This document shows positions 46,271 through 55,053 of a stretch of 64,000 nt of DNA, one piece after another. Origin of the DNA: Actinomycetota bacterium (GTDB lineage Bacteria; Actinomycetota; Acidimicrobiia; Acidimicrobiales; Iamiaceae); the NCBI GenBank assembly GCA_016185275.1, contig JACPNX010000013.1, positions 1 through 64,000 of the forward strand. Reading direction: 5' to 3'. Below the pieces are notes generated by a model. The model saw only the letters and a list, made by a program, of their open reading frames with translations. It searched no databases and was not told the DNA's origin. A program made the translations under genes and the position numbers. Position 1 is the stretch's first letter. Every line of letters begins with the position of its first letter.

Positions 46271-47661
46271 GGCGGCTGCCAGTGCAGGACCCGGCGGCGG
46301 GTGAGCTCGTCGAGCAGCTCGGGCCCGTAACCGACGCCCTGGCCGCTGATGCCGTGCGGATCCGCGGACCCGCCCGGCGCTCCACCGAAGACGGCGTTCA
46401 CCTTTACCGTGCCGACGGGCAGCTGCGCCGCAGCCAACGCCACCGCCATGTCCGCCGTCAGCACGGTGGCGGCAAGGCCGAACGGGCTGGCGGCGGCGCG
46501 GCGCAGACCTTCGCCGGCGTCGGCGACCCGGCCCACGGGCGCCACCGGTCCGAACGTCTCGTCCCCCAGCACCAGGGCGTCCTCGGCCACCTCGGTGAGG
46601 ACCGTCGGCGGGTACCAGGCGCCAGGCCCGTCCGGGACCGCTCCGCCGGTGACCACGGTGGCGCCCCGCTCGACGGCGTCGACGACGTGGGCGTGCACCG
46701 CGGCGCGGTGAGCCCGGTCGACGAGCGGGGCCCGTTCCCACGCATCGGCTTCCTTGGCCAGCGCGGCGACGAAGTCGTCGTGGAGCGACTCGGCCACGTA
46801 GATGCGCTCCACCGACGTGCAGATCTGGCCCATGTTGGCGAACGACCCGAGGGCCGCCTGGCCGGCCGCCCAGGCGACGTCCACGTCGCCGCCGACCACC
46901 AGCGCGTCCTTGCCCCCGAGCTCGAGGACCGCCTTCGCCCCCCTGGCCGCACACGCCGCGGCGACGGCGCGACCCATGCGGACCGAGCCCGTGGCCAGCA
47001 CCACGTCGACCCCGCCGTGGCCGGCCACCGCCGCCCCCGTGGCGCTGCCCCCGACGACGAGGTTGACCGCGCCGACGGGCAGCCCGCACCCCACGAGCAG
47101 CTGCACCATGGCGACACCGCAGGCGGTGGCCCGCTCGGAGGGCTTGGCCACCACCGCGTTGCCCACCCCGAGGTTGGCGGCGACGCCCTGCGCCAGGATC
47201 GGCACCGGATCGTTCCACGGCAGGATCACCGCGGCGACGCCCCGCGGCACGTGGCGGATCTCGTCGATCGTCGACGCGTCTCCGTTCAGGCTGCGACCGC
47301 GGTGCACCACGGCCAGGCGGGCCAGCTCCTCGATGGTCGAGACCGCGGCATCGACTGCGCCGAGGCCAGAGGCGGTGGGGCGTCCCGTCTCGGCGCGCTG
47401 CAGCTCGGCCAGGCGATCCCGGTCGGCATCGACGGCCGCGGCCCAGCGGCGGAGCACGGCTGCCCGGGCGGCGGCGGGCGTCGCGGCCCAAGGGGCGGCC
47501 GCCGCGGCCGCCGCGGCGATGGCTCGGTCGACCTCGGCCGCGTCGCTCGTGGCGGTGTCCAGCAGCGGCGTGTCGTCGGCGGGATCCACGGTGACGAGCC
47601 GTCCGCCGCCGGACGGGGGCACCCACCGCCCCGCGACGAGGTTGGCGATGTCGGGCAGCAC
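46264..47661 (-). CDS. NAD(P)-dependent aldehyde dehydrogenase
   Basis: GTG 47661 follows GGGGGAGG, while the longer TTG 47694 start lacks a site; the product has 465 residues. Catalytic motifs are ELGGKDALVV (general base Glu) and FANMGQICTSVERIYV (nucleophile Cys), with AVILPWNDPVPIL for cofactor and GDETFGPVAPV near the end. It oxidises an aldehyde to the acid. Substrate is not assignable. It ends inside the 42-bp tandem repeat. Confidence 0.92.
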   Translation of the reverse strand: MLPDIANLVAGRWVPPSGGGRLVTVDPADDTPLLDTATSDAAEVDRAIAAAAAAAAPWAATPAAARAAVLRRWAAAVDADRDRLAELQRAETGRPTASGLGAVDAAVSTIEELARLAVVHRGRSLNGDASTIDEIRHVPRGVAAVILPWNDPVPILAQGVAANLGVGNAVVAKPSERATACGVAMVQLLVGCGLPVGAVNLVVGGSATGAAVAGHGGVDVVLATGSVRMGRAVAAACAARGAKAVLELGGKDALVVGGDVDVAWAAGQAALGSFANMGQICTSVERIYVAESLHDDFVAALAKEADAWERAPLVDRAHRAAVHAHVVDAVERGATVVTGGAVPDGPGAWYPPTVLTEVAEDALVLGDETFGPVAPVGRVADAGEGLRRAAASPFGLAATVLTADMAVALAAAQLPVGTVKVNAVFGGAPGGSADPHGISGQGVGYGPELLDELTRRRVLHWQPPG

Positions 47662-47732
47662 CGGCCGACCCTCCCCCTCACTGCGGTACCGCAAACCCGC
47701 GTGGCGGGCCGGTCGGGGGGTAGGGCGCCGCC

Positions 47733-48389
47733 GTGCCCACGCTGCGACGCACGATCCACCTCCTCGACGAGCTGGGCCTGCAGGTGGGCCGCTCGCCTTC
47801 GGGGCCGTGGCGCGCTGTCGCCGGTGTGGCCTCGCGCTCGGTCCGCGGCGGGACCGGCTGGGCCGCCTGCTCGGCCGTGCTCGCCGTCACCGGAGGACGC
47901 CGCGCCCGCAGGGCCGCCGTCGACGGCCTGAGCGCGTGGGCTCTGGCCGACGCGGGCGCGTTCGCAACCAAGCGCCTCGTCCACCGGCGGCGGCCGCACG
48001 CTCGCGCGGTCGCCGGCCACCGCACCCGCAGCTCCTCCATGCCGTCGTCGCACACGGCCGGGGCGGTGGCCTACGCGGTCGCCGCCGGCTGGGCCCTGCC
48101 GCCGCTGGCGCCTGCGGTGCTCGCCGCCGCCGCGGTCGTGGCGTGGTCGCGGGTGTCGACGGGGCACCACTTCCCCACCGACGTCGTGGCCGGCGCCGCG
48201 CTCGGCGCGACCGCGGGTGCCACCGTCGTGCTGGTCCGCCGGCGGCTGGCACCGGCGTCCGGGGGTTCCAGCGCCACCGCGGGTCCCGGCGCGGCAGGGG
48301 TGCTCGACGCAGAGGCGGCCGGGAAGCCGACGACGGCTGGCACCGGCGCCGCCCCCGCGGTCACAGCCGGGGCAGCACCTCGGTGGTGA
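47733..48389 (+). CDS. PAP2-family phosphatase
   Basis: GTG 47733 encodes 218 residues. The phosphatidic-acid-phosphatase motifs are KRLVHRRRP, SSSMPSSHT and SRVSTGHHFPTDVVAG, all complete. Hydrophobic helices flank them (AVLAAAAVVAW, AGAALGATAGATVVLV), so it is membrane-bound and would dephosphorylate a lipid phosphate. Its 3' end overlaps the F420 oxidoreductase gene by 29 bp tail to tail. A disordered Gly/Ala/Thr tail ends the protein. Confidence 0.88.
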   Translation: MPTLRRTIHLLDELGLQVGRSPSGPWRAVAGVASRSVRGGTGWAACSAVLAVTGGRRARRAAVDGLSAWALADAGAFATKRLVHRRRPHARAVAGHRTRSSSMPSSHTAGAVAYAVAAGWALPPLAPAVLAAAAVVAWSRVSTGHHFPTDVVAGAALGATAGATVVLVRRRLAPASGGSSATAGPGAAGVLDAEAAGKPTTAGTGAAPAVTAGAAPRW

Positions 48390-49308
48390 AGAACCGGAGC
48401 CAGCCCTCCTGGTCCCCGCCGATCTGCTGCACGTAGACCTCGTCGAAGCCGGCGTCCACGTAGCCCTTGAGTGACTCGGCATGCCGGTCGGGATCGGGCC
48501 CGAGCGGGATCGACGTGACCGCGTCCTCGGGCACGAGCTCACTGGCCTGCATGAAGTGCTCGGGTGTGGCCAGGTCCTGCGAGAGCTGGCCCGGCAGGCC
48601 CATGTTCGGCCAGAGCCGGTGGGCCAGCTTGCGGGCCTCCTCCTCGCTGTCCGCCCAGCAGACCTTGGCCCCGGCGACGGCGGGTCCCTTGCCGCCCTGC
48701 TCCCGGTACTGCGACACGGCGTCCGGTTCGGGTGACGTGCTCACGAGGCCGTCGCCGATGCGGGCTGCCAGCGCGATGGCCTTGGGTCCGAAGGCCGAGA
48801 CGTACACGGGCGGTGGTTCGTCCGGCAGCGTGTACAGCCGGGCGTGCTCGACCGTGTAGTGGCGCCCGTGGTGGTTCACGATCTCGCCGGTCCACATCTG
48901 GCGCATCACGTCCACGGCCTCCTCGAGCATCTCCAGGCGGACGTCGATGGGCGGCCAGCGGTCGCCGAGGATGTGCTCGTTCAGGTTCTCGCCGGAACCG
49001 ACGCCGAAGAAGAAGCCGCCCTCGGACATCGCGGCGACGGTGGCCGCCCCTTGGGCGCAGATCGCCGGGTGGATGCGCATCGTCGGGCAGGTCACGCCCG
49101 TGCCCAGCCGGAGCTGCGGCTGGCTCGCGGCGATGGCGCCGAGCACCGGCCACACCATCGGGCTCTCGCCCTGCTCGTCGATCCACGGGTGGAAGTGGTC
49201 CGAGACCCAGGCGCCGGTAAGCCCCGCTTCGGCGGCGAGGTCGGCGAAGCGGGTGAGGGCGCGGGGACCGTGCTCCTCCGAAGAAAGGCTGATGCCGAAT
49301 GTCGTCAT
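48361..49308 (-). CDS. F420-dependent LLM-class oxidoreductase (TIGR03557-like)
   Basis: ATG 49308 gives 315 residues of the luciferase-like TIM barrel. GAWVSDHFHPWIDEQGESPM, LRLGTGVTCPTMRIHPA and FFFGVGSGENLNEHI are characteristic of the F420-dependent glucose-6-phosphate dehydrogenase-related TIGR03557 group. It transfers hydride between cofactor F420 and an unidentified substrate. F420 use fits an actinobacterial host. The convergent overlap with the PAP2 gene is 29 bp. Confidence 0.88.
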   Translation of the reverse strand: MTTFGISLSSEEHGPRALTRFADLAAEAGLTGAWVSDHFHPWIDEQGESPMVWPVLGAIAASQPQLRLGTGVTCPTMRIHPAICAQGAATVAAMSEGGFFFGVGSGENLNEHILGDRWPPIDVRLEMLEEAVDVMRQMWTGEIVNHHGRHYTVEHARLYTLPDEPPPVYVSAFGPKAIALAARIGDGLVSTSPEPDAVSQYREQGGKGPAVAGAKVCWADSEEEARKLAHRLWPNMGLPGQLSQDLATPEHFMQASELVPEDAVTSIPLGPDPDRHAESLKGYVDAGFDEVYVQQIGGDQEGWLRFFTTEVLPRL

Positions 49309-49404
49309 CCCGGCCCGCTACCCGCGCTCGTCCGAGGCAACCCGCCTGCGGGGCGGCGGCGCATGGCCGGTCGCCTGCGCCGTGTAGCGGCTCGTCCCCG
49401 GTGT

Positions 49405-49983
49405 GTGCCGCGGCTGTTTGAGAACCGGTTCGAGGGGGAGGTCGCGGAGACGCCCACGACGACCCACCTCCATTCCCCGGCGCCGCAGAACGAGCGCCTT
49501 CCCGCCTCGATCGTCATCCCGACGATCGGGCGACCGTCGCTCGCAACCCTGCTGCGGGCACTGGACGACGACCCCGGCCCGGCCCCCGACACCGTGGTGG
49601 TGGTGGACGACCGCCCGCCGGGCGAGCGGGCGCCGCTCGAGCTGCCGGTGCTGCGCACCCTGCGACCGAGGGTCGTGAGCAGCGGCGGGCGCGGGCCCGC
49701 GGCGGCCCGCAACGAGGGCTGGCGGCGCACGCTGTCGCCGTGGGTCGTGTTCCTCGACGACGACGTCGTGACGGGACCGGGCTGGCGGGCCGCACTGGCG
49801 GAGGACCTGGCGCACGCCGGGTCCCAGGTGCTCGGGATCACGGGCGCCGTACGGGTGCCTCTGCCGGCGGACCGGCGACCCACGGACGCCGAGCGCGGCA
49901 CCGCCGGGCTGGCCGCCGCGCGCTGGATCACCGAGCTCGCCGAGGGCCGGCGGATCGGCACCAGCGACCGGGGGGCGGCATGA
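49405..49983 (+). CDS. Truncated family 2 glycosyltransferase
   Basis: The GT-A fold begins PASIVIPTIGRPSLATLLRAL and continues VVVVDDRPPG, then SGGRGPAAARNEGWRR and WVVFLDDDVVTGPGW (DXD). In related actinobacterial GT2-HAD proteins the enzyme next has DMAYRR...GGFDE and a YREDxDLxxR segment. Here it stops after ITELAEGRRIGTSDRGAA (TGA 49981-49983), so the acceptor half is missing, and its C-terminal region reappears at the start of the HAD protein. GTG 49405 is the nearest start; ATG 49363 is possible. The enzyme is probably inactive unless the pieces associate. Confidence 0.65.
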   Translation: MPRLFENRFEGEVAETPTTTHLHSPAPQNERLPASIVIPTIGRPSLATLLRALDDDPGPAPDTVVVVDDRPPGERAPLELPVLRTLRPRVVSSGGRGPAAARNEGWRRTLSPWVVFLDDDVVTGPGWRAALAEDLAHAGSQVLGITGAVRVPLPADRRPTDAERGTAGLAAARWITELAEGRRIGTSDRGAA

Positions 49984-50045
49984 TCATCACGCCGGCCGCG
50001 ATCGCCTACGGGTGCCTCTCGCTGCTCGCGCTGCTGCTGCCGTGA
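49980..50045 (+). CDS. 21-residue membrane peptide ORF
   Basis: ATG 49980 overlaps the preceding stop as ATGA, and its own TGA 50043-50045 overlaps GTG 50042 as GTGA. The peptide MIITPAAIAYGCLSLLALLLP would span the membrane once. It sits exactly where the missing GT2 acceptor half should be. It is either a translational-coupling relay left by a deletion or a true mini-gene. Confidence 0.35.
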   Translation: MIITPAAIAYGCLSLLALLLP

Positions 50046-50980
50046 CCCACCCGGTGCGGGCGGCACCGTGGTGGGCCAGCGTGCGCGCTCAGGCCGGCAA
50101 CGCCGACGACGCGGAGATGCGGTTGCGCCACGGTCGCCAGTGGCGGGCCCGCGCGGGGGTCGGTCGTGGACGACGGCTCCGCCACGTGGCCATCACCGCC
50201 GCCGGTGCGGCCGCGCTCGTCGCCGTGGCCACGGGCCGCCGGCGGGGCGCGGTCGCCGCCGCTACCGGCTGGCTGGCCGGCACCGCGGAGCTGGCCTGGA
50301 CCCGCATCGCACCCGGCCCGCGTACGCCCGGCGAGGTCGGTGCCATGGTGGCCACGAGCGTCGCCATCCCGCCCGCGGCCACGGCATGGACGATCGCCGG
50401 GTGGCTGCGAGCGGCCGGGCGCCGGGCCACGGCTCGCCGCACGGGCGAGGGCGCCGCCCCCCACGTCGACGCCGTCCTGTTCGACCGCGACGGAACGCTC
50501 GTGGAAGACATCCCCTACAACGGCGACCCCGACAAGGTGGTGCTGCGCGCCGGTGCCGCGGCGGCGGTGGGGTCGGCGCGCTCCGCGGGCCTGCGCCTCG
50601 GTGTCGTGTCGAACCAGAGCGGCGTGGGCCGCGGCCTCCTCGACATGCACCAGGTGGCCGCGGTGAACGAGCGCGTGCAGGACCTGCTCGGCCGCTTCGA
50701 CGTCGTCGAGCTGTGCCCGCACACCAGCGAGGACGAGTGCGGATGCCGCAAGCCGGCCCCCGGCATGGTGATCCGCGCCGCCAGCCGCCTGGGCATCCAG
50801 CCCGAACGCTGCGCGGTGGTCGGCGACATCGGCACGGACGTCGAGGCCGCGCTCGCGGCAGGCGCCCGCGCCGTGCTCGTCCCCACGGCCGTGACCCGAC
50901 GCGAGGAGGTGGACGCGGCGCCCGCCGTCGCCCGCGACCTGCCCGAGGCCGTGGCGATGATCCTCGGAGGCAGCGCGTGA
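50042..50980 (+). CDS. GT2 C-terminal remnant fused to HAD phosphatase (GmhB-like)
   Basis: GTG 50042 encodes 312 residues. The first 120 (THPVRAAPWWASVRAQAGN, WLAGTAELAWTRIAPGPRTP) match the C-terminal part of actinobacterial GT2-HAD proteins. A HAD-IIIA domain follows: DAVLFDRDGTLVEDIPYN with nucleophile Asp, VSNQSGVGRG, the zinc motif CPHTSEDECGCRKPAP and VVGDIGTDVEAA. The zinc motif is that of heptose-bisphosphate phosphatase GmhB. It would remove a phosphate from a heptose bisphosphate made by the kinase encoded at 55050. It overlaps the GT9 gene by 4 bp. Confidence 0.85.
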   Translation: MTHPVRAAPWWASVRAQAGNADDAEMRLRHGRQWRARAGVGRGRRLRHVAITAAGAAALVAVATGRRRGAVAAATGWLAGTAELAWTRIAPGPRTPGEVGAMVATSVAIPPAATAWTIAGWLRAAGRRATARRTGEGAAPHVDAVLFDRDGTLVEDIPYNGDPDKVVLRAGAAAAVGSARSAGLRLGVVSNQSGVGRGLLDMHQVAAVNERVQDLLGRFDVVELCPHTSEDECGCRKPAPGMVIRAASRLGIQPERCAVVGDIGTDVEAALAAGARAVLVPTAVTRREEVDAAPAVARDLPEAVAMILGGSA

Positions 50981-52155
50981 GATCGGATCGACCACGCGCT
51001 CTGGTGGCGCGCCTCGACGGCGCAGGCGACGTGCTGCTCGCCGGCCCGGCCGTGCGGGCCGTCGCCGCCGGGAGCCGCTCGCTCACCTTCCTGTGCGGGC
51101 CCTCCGGCGTCGAGGCAGCCCACCTGCTGCCCGGTGTCGACCAGGTCCGCGTGTTCGACGCGCCATGGGTGGCGCTCGAGCCCGGGCCGTTCAGCGCAGG
51201 GCCGGTCGACGACCTGCTCGCCTGGCTGCGTGCCGACCCACCTGACGTCGCCGTGGTGCTCACGTCGTTCCACCAGAGCCCGCTGCCACTGGCGCTGCTG
51301 TGCAAGCTGGCCGGGGTCGGCACCGTGATCGCGGCGCCCGAGGACCACCCCGGTTCCCTGGTCGACGTGCGCCGGCGGCCCGAGTGGGACGGCGACGACC
51401 ACGAGGTCGAGCGCTCGCTGCGCCTCGTGGAGATGGCCGGGTTCCCCCTGCCGGACGGCGACGACGGCCGCCTCGCCATCCGAGGCCACGGCGCCGGCCA
51501 CGGCCACGACGGCCACGGCGGTGCGCCGGAAGGGCCGGTCGTCGTGCACCCCGGTGCTTCGGTGCCAGCGCGCGGCATCGATGCCGGGACCGCCGCGGCC
51601 GCCGTCCGCCTGCTCGCCGCCGCCGGCCACGACGTCGTGGTGACCGGCGGACCCGACGAGGTGGGTCTGGCCCGCCGGGTGGCCGCCGCAGGTGGATCGC
51701 GGGCCATTGCGGTGGCCGGGCGGGCGTCCCTGGCCGAGCTGGCCGCGCTGGTCGCCTCCGCCTCCGTGGTCGTGTCCGGCAACACCGGTCCGGGCCATCT
51801 CGCCGCGGCGGTGGGCACGCCGGTGGTGTCGGTCTTCGCCGCCACCGTCCCGGCGAGGCGGTGGCGGCCGTGGGGCGTGCCGCTGCGGTTGCTCGGGGAC
51901 GAGTCGGTGCCCTGCGCGGGCTGCCGGGCGCGCACCTGCCCCGTTGCCGGCCAGCCGTGCCTGGCGCCCGCCACACCCGAGGCCATCGTCGCCGCGGTCG
52001 AGGACCTCGTCGCCGCGACCGCCGGTCCCGGCCGGCAGCACGCGGCGCCCACCGACGTCCCGAGGAACCCCTCGCCGGTCCTCGCCTCGCCGGTCGCGGC
52101 CGCGGCTGCCCTCGCTGTTGCGGCCCCCGCCGCCGCCGTTGAGGGTGCCCGGTGA
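50977..52155 (+). CDS. Family 9 glycosyltransferase (heptosyltransferase-like)
   Basis: GTG 50977 in a GTGA overlap encodes 392 residues. The GT9 signature VSGNTGPGHLAAAVGTPVVSVF is present, with an N-terminal domain ARLDGAGDVLLAGPAVRA and a Cys pair region CAGCRARTCPVAGQPCLA near the end. An internal His/Gly-rich patch (GHGAGHGHDGHGG) is inserted before the nucleotide-binding half. GT9 enzymes transfer heptose from ADP-heptose. The C-terminus is Ala-rich and disordered. Confidence 0.85.
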   Translation: MRSDRPRALVARLDGAGDVLLAGPAVRAVAAGSRSLTFLCGPSGVEAAHLLPGVDQVRVFDAPWVALEPGPFSAGPVDDLLAWLRADPPDVAVVLTSFHQSPLPLALLCKLAGVGTVIAAPEDHPGSLVDVRRRPEWDGDDHEVERSLRLVEMAGFPLPDGDDGRLAIRGHGAGHGHDGHGGAPEGPVVVHPGASVPARGIDAGTAAAAVRLLAAAGHDVVVTGGPDEVGLARRVAAAGGSRAIAVAGRASLAELAALVASASVVVSGNTGPGHLAAAVGTPVVSVFAATVPARRWRPWGVPLRLLGDESVPCAGCRARTCPVAGQPCLAPATPEAIVAAVEDLVAATAGPGRQHAAPTDVPRNPSPVLASPVAAAAALAVAAPAAAVEGAR

Positions 52156-53117
52156 ACGTCCTCATCTGGCACGTCCACGGGTCGTGGACGACGGCCTTCG
52201 TCCAGGGTCGCCACACCTACGTGCTGCCGGTCGTGGACGGCCGCGGTCCCGACGGTCGCGGCCGAGCGCGCACGTGGGACTGGCCGTCCGGCGCGGTCGA
52301 GCGCACGCCGGAACAGCTGGCCACCACGGACATCGACGTGGTCGTCGTCCAGCGACCGGAGGACGAGATGCTCGCCCGGGCCTGGCTGGGCGGGCGCGTC
52401 CCCGGGCGCGACATCCCCATGGTGTGGCTGGAGCACAACGCCCCCCAGGGCCGCATCGACGAGATGCGCCACCCCGCCGCCGACCGCACCGACTGCGTCG
52501 TCGTCCACGTGACCCACACCAACGCGTTGCTGTGGGACTGCGGGGCGACCCCGGTGCGGGTGATCGAGCACGGCATCGTCGATCCCGGTGAGCGCTGGTC
52601 GGGCGAGGTCGAGCGGGCCGGCGTGGTCGTCAACGAACCGGTTCGACGCAACCGCGTCGTGGGCGCCGACCTGCTGCCGCGGTTCGCGGCGGAGGTCGGG
52701 ATCGACCTGTTCGGCATGGGCACGGCGGCGCTCGCCGAGCGGCTGCCGGGGGCGCGGGCGGCCGACGTCCCGCAGGCGCAGATGCACACCGAGCTGGCCC
52801 GCCGGCGCGTCTACCTCCACCCCTTCCGGTGGACCTCACTCGGGCTGTCGCTGCTGGAGGCCATGCACCTCGGCATGCCGATCGTGGCCCTGGCCACCAC
52901 CGAAGTGCCCATGGCGGTGCCGCCGGGTGCGGGCGTGGTCACGAACGACCTGGCCGAAGCCGCGGCCGCGGTGAGGACCTTCGTCGACGACCCCGAAGCG
53001 GCGGCTCTCGCCGGCAAGCAGGCCCGGCGCGCCGCTCTCGGCCGGTACGGCCTCGGCCGGTTCCTCGACGACTGGGATCGCCTCCTGGGCGAGCTGACCG
53101 ACCGGAGGCTCACATGA
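52152..53117 (+). CDS. GT4-like glycosyltransferase
   Basis: GTG 52152 (4-bp overlap) gives 321 residues. The C-terminal GT-B signature is LHPFRWTSLGLSLLEAMHLGMPIVA, with conserved Glu; VWLEHNAPQGRIDEMRHP occupies the N-terminal domain. It belongs to the short GT4-like enzymes that accompany the heptose operon of actinobacteria. Donor and acceptor are unknown. Confidence 0.8.
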   Translation: MNVLIWHVHGSWTTAFVQGRHTYVLPVVDGRGPDGRGRARTWDWPSGAVERTPEQLATTDIDVVVVQRPEDEMLARAWLGGRVPGRDIPMVWLEHNAPQGRIDEMRHPAADRTDCVVVHVTHTNALLWDCGATPVRVIEHGIVDPGERWSGEVERAGVVVNEPVRRNRVVGADLLPRFAAEVGIDLFGMGTAALAERLPGARAADVPQAQMHTELARRRVYLHPFRWTSLGLSLLEAMHLGMPIVALATTEVPMAVPPGAGVVTNDLAEAAAAVRTFVDDPEAAALAGKQARRAALGRYGLGRFLDDWDRLLGELTDRRLT

Positions 53118-54379
53118 ACCGACTGCAGCTGCACGGCCCCCGCATCGACCTGGTGTCCGAGCACGCCAGCCCGCTGGCCACCCTCGGCGGCGTCGACGCC
53201 GGCGGGCAGAACGTGCACGTCGCCGCGCTCGCCCGCGGGCTCGCGACCCTGGGCGCCCGCGTCGTGGTCCACACCCGCCGCGACGACCCCTCGCTGCCCG
53301 ACGACGTGCGCTTCGGCCCCGGCGTCGTCGTGCACCACATCGACGCCGGCCCGCCCGGCCCCCTCCCCAAAGACGACCTCCTGCCCCACATGGGCGAGTT
53401 CGCCGAACGCCTCGCCGAGGCCTGGGAGGCCGACCGGCCCGACGTCGTCCACTCGCACTTCTGGATGTCGGGCCTCGCCGCGCTCGACGCCGGCCGGAGG
53501 ATGGGAATCCCGGTCGTGCACACGTACCACGCCCTGGGGTCGGTGAAGCGCCGTCACCATGGGGCGGCCGACACCAGCCCGCCCGACCGGTTGGCGATCG
53601 AGGCACGCCTCGCCCGTGAGGTGGACCTCGTGATCGCGACGACGGGCGACGAGGCGTGCGAGCTGGAGTGGATGGGTGGTTGCCCGTCGAGGACGACCGT
53701 GATCCCCTGCGGCGTCGACCTCCACCGGTTCAACCCGGTGGGGCCGGTGGCCCGGCGCACCGGTCGGTTCCGGGTGGTCGTGGTCTCGCGACTCGTGGAG
53801 CGCAAGGGAGTGGGGAACGTGATCCGCGCCGTGGCGGACGTGCCCGGCGCCGAGCTGGTGGTGGCCGGCGGACCCCCGGAGGCGTTGCTCGACGAGGACT
53901 CCGAGGCCCGCCGCTTCCTGGCCGCGGCCGAGCGCCTCGGCGTGGCCGATCGCGTGCGCCTCCTCGGCGGGGTGGACCACGACGCAGTGGCCGCGTTGAT
54001 CCGCTCGGCCGACGTGGTCGCGTGCTGCCCGTGGTACGAGCCGTTCGGTCTCGTGGCCGTCGAGGCGATGGCGTGCGGGCGCCCGGTCGTCGCGTCGGCG
54101 ACCGGCGGGCTGGCCGAGACCGTCGTCCCCGGGGTGACGGGGCTGCTCGTGCCTCCCCGAGATCCCGACGCCATCGCGGCCGCGCTGCGCCGGCTGCGGG
54201 CCCGACCGGCCCTCGCCCGCCGGATGGCCGAGTCGGGTGCGCAGCGGGCCGGGCGTTACGGCTGGGAGCGCATCGCCTCCGACACCATGGCCGCCTACGC
54301 CTCGGTGCGGCTCCGAGCGTCCGGGCCGCACGGCGAGGCAGCCGTCGGCCGCCTCGCGGCACGGGTGGTACGGCCGTGA
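53114..54379 (+). CDS. GT4 glycosyltransferase
   Basis: ATG 53114 (ATGA overlap) encodes 421 residues. The N-terminal GGVDAGGQNVHVAALARGL is the sucrose-synthase-like loop of GT4 enzymes, and the Ex7E motif is EPFGLVAVEAMACGRPVVA. The nucleotide-sugar binding face is VVSRLVERKGVGNVIRA. It probably adds a sugar to the same surface glycan as the neighbouring transferases. Its stop overlaps the isomerase start (GTGA). Confidence 0.9.
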   Translation: MNRLQLHGPRIDLVSEHASPLATLGGVDAGGQNVHVAALARGLATLGARVVVHTRRDDPSLPDDVRFGPGVVVHHIDAGPPGPLPKDDLLPHMGEFAERLAEAWEADRPDVVHSHFWMSGLAALDAGRRMGIPVVHTYHALGSVKRRHHGAADTSPPDRLAIEARLAREVDLVIATTGDEACELEWMGGCPSRTTVIPCGVDLHRFNPVGPVARRTGRFRVVVVSRLVERKGVGNVIRAVADVPGAELVVAGGPPEALLDEDSEARRFLAAAERLGVADRVRLLGGVDHDAVAALIRSADVVACCPWYEPFGLVAVEAMACGRPVVASATGGLAETVVPGVTGLLVPPRDPDAIAAALRRLRARPALARRMAESGAQRAGRYGWERIASDTMAAYASVRLRASGPHGEAAVGRLAARVVRP

Positions 54380-55053
54380 GCGGCGTCATCGACCTCAGGC
54401 TCCCGGAACGACCGGAGCCCGACTGGCCGCGGCGCCACGTCGCCGAACTGTGCGACGCGCTGCGCGCCGTCGACGTCGCCGGCGTGGCCCGCCTCGGTCG
54501 CGACCTGGGCCGCCGCCTCCTCGCCGGTCACCGCCTGCTCGCCGCGGGCAACGGAGGGAGCGCGGCGCAGGCCCAGCACCTCACGGCCGAGCTGGTGGGG
54601 CGGTTCAAGCAGGAGCGGCCGGCGCTGTCGGCCATCGCCCTCCACGCCGAGACGTCCACCGTCACCGCGCTCGCCAACGACTACGGCGTCGAGGAGATCT
54701 TCGCCCGCCAGGTCGAGGCCCACGGCCGGCCGGGTGACGTGCTCGTGGTGCTGAGCACGTCGGGTCGCAGCCCGAACCTCGTGCGAGCCGCCGAGGCCGG
54801 CCATACCCGCGGCATGTCCGTGTGGTCGCTGACCGGGCGCAGCCCGAACCCGCTGGCGAGCACCAGCGACCTGGCCGTCAGCGTCGCGTCCACCGACACG
54901 GCGGTGATCCAGGAGGTCCACCAGGTGTTGGTCCACGTGCTGTGCGACGCGGTGGATCGCGAGGTCGTGGCCGCTCTGGCGTTGGGGAGCGCGGGCCGCC
55001 CGGCCGGCGCCGCCAGCGCGGCCGGCGCGGGCAGCCCGGAGGGGCGCTCGTGA
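54376..55053 (+). CDS. GmhA-like SIS isomerase
   Basis: GTG 54376 encodes 225 residues. The SIS-fold motifs GNGGSAAQAQHLTAELVGRF and VVLSTSGRSPNLVRAAEAG match sedoheptulose-7-phosphate isomerase GmhA, which starts heptose synthesis by making D-glycero-D-manno-heptose 7-phosphate. The ALANDYGVEEIFARQVEA segment is also typical. A short Gly/Ala/Ser tail is added at the C-terminus. It overlaps the kinase gene by 4 bp. Confidence 0.9.
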   Translation: MSGVIDLRLPERPEPDWPRRHVAELCDALRAVDVAGVARLGRDLGRRLLAGHRLLAAGNGGSAAQAQHLTAELVGRFKQERPALSAIALHAETSTVTALANDYGVEEIFARQVEAHGRPGDVLVVLSTSGRSPNLVRAAEAGHTRGMSVWSLTGRSPNPLASTSDLAVSVASTDTAVIQEVHQVLVHVLCDAVDREVVAALALGSAGRPAGAASAAGAGSPEGRS

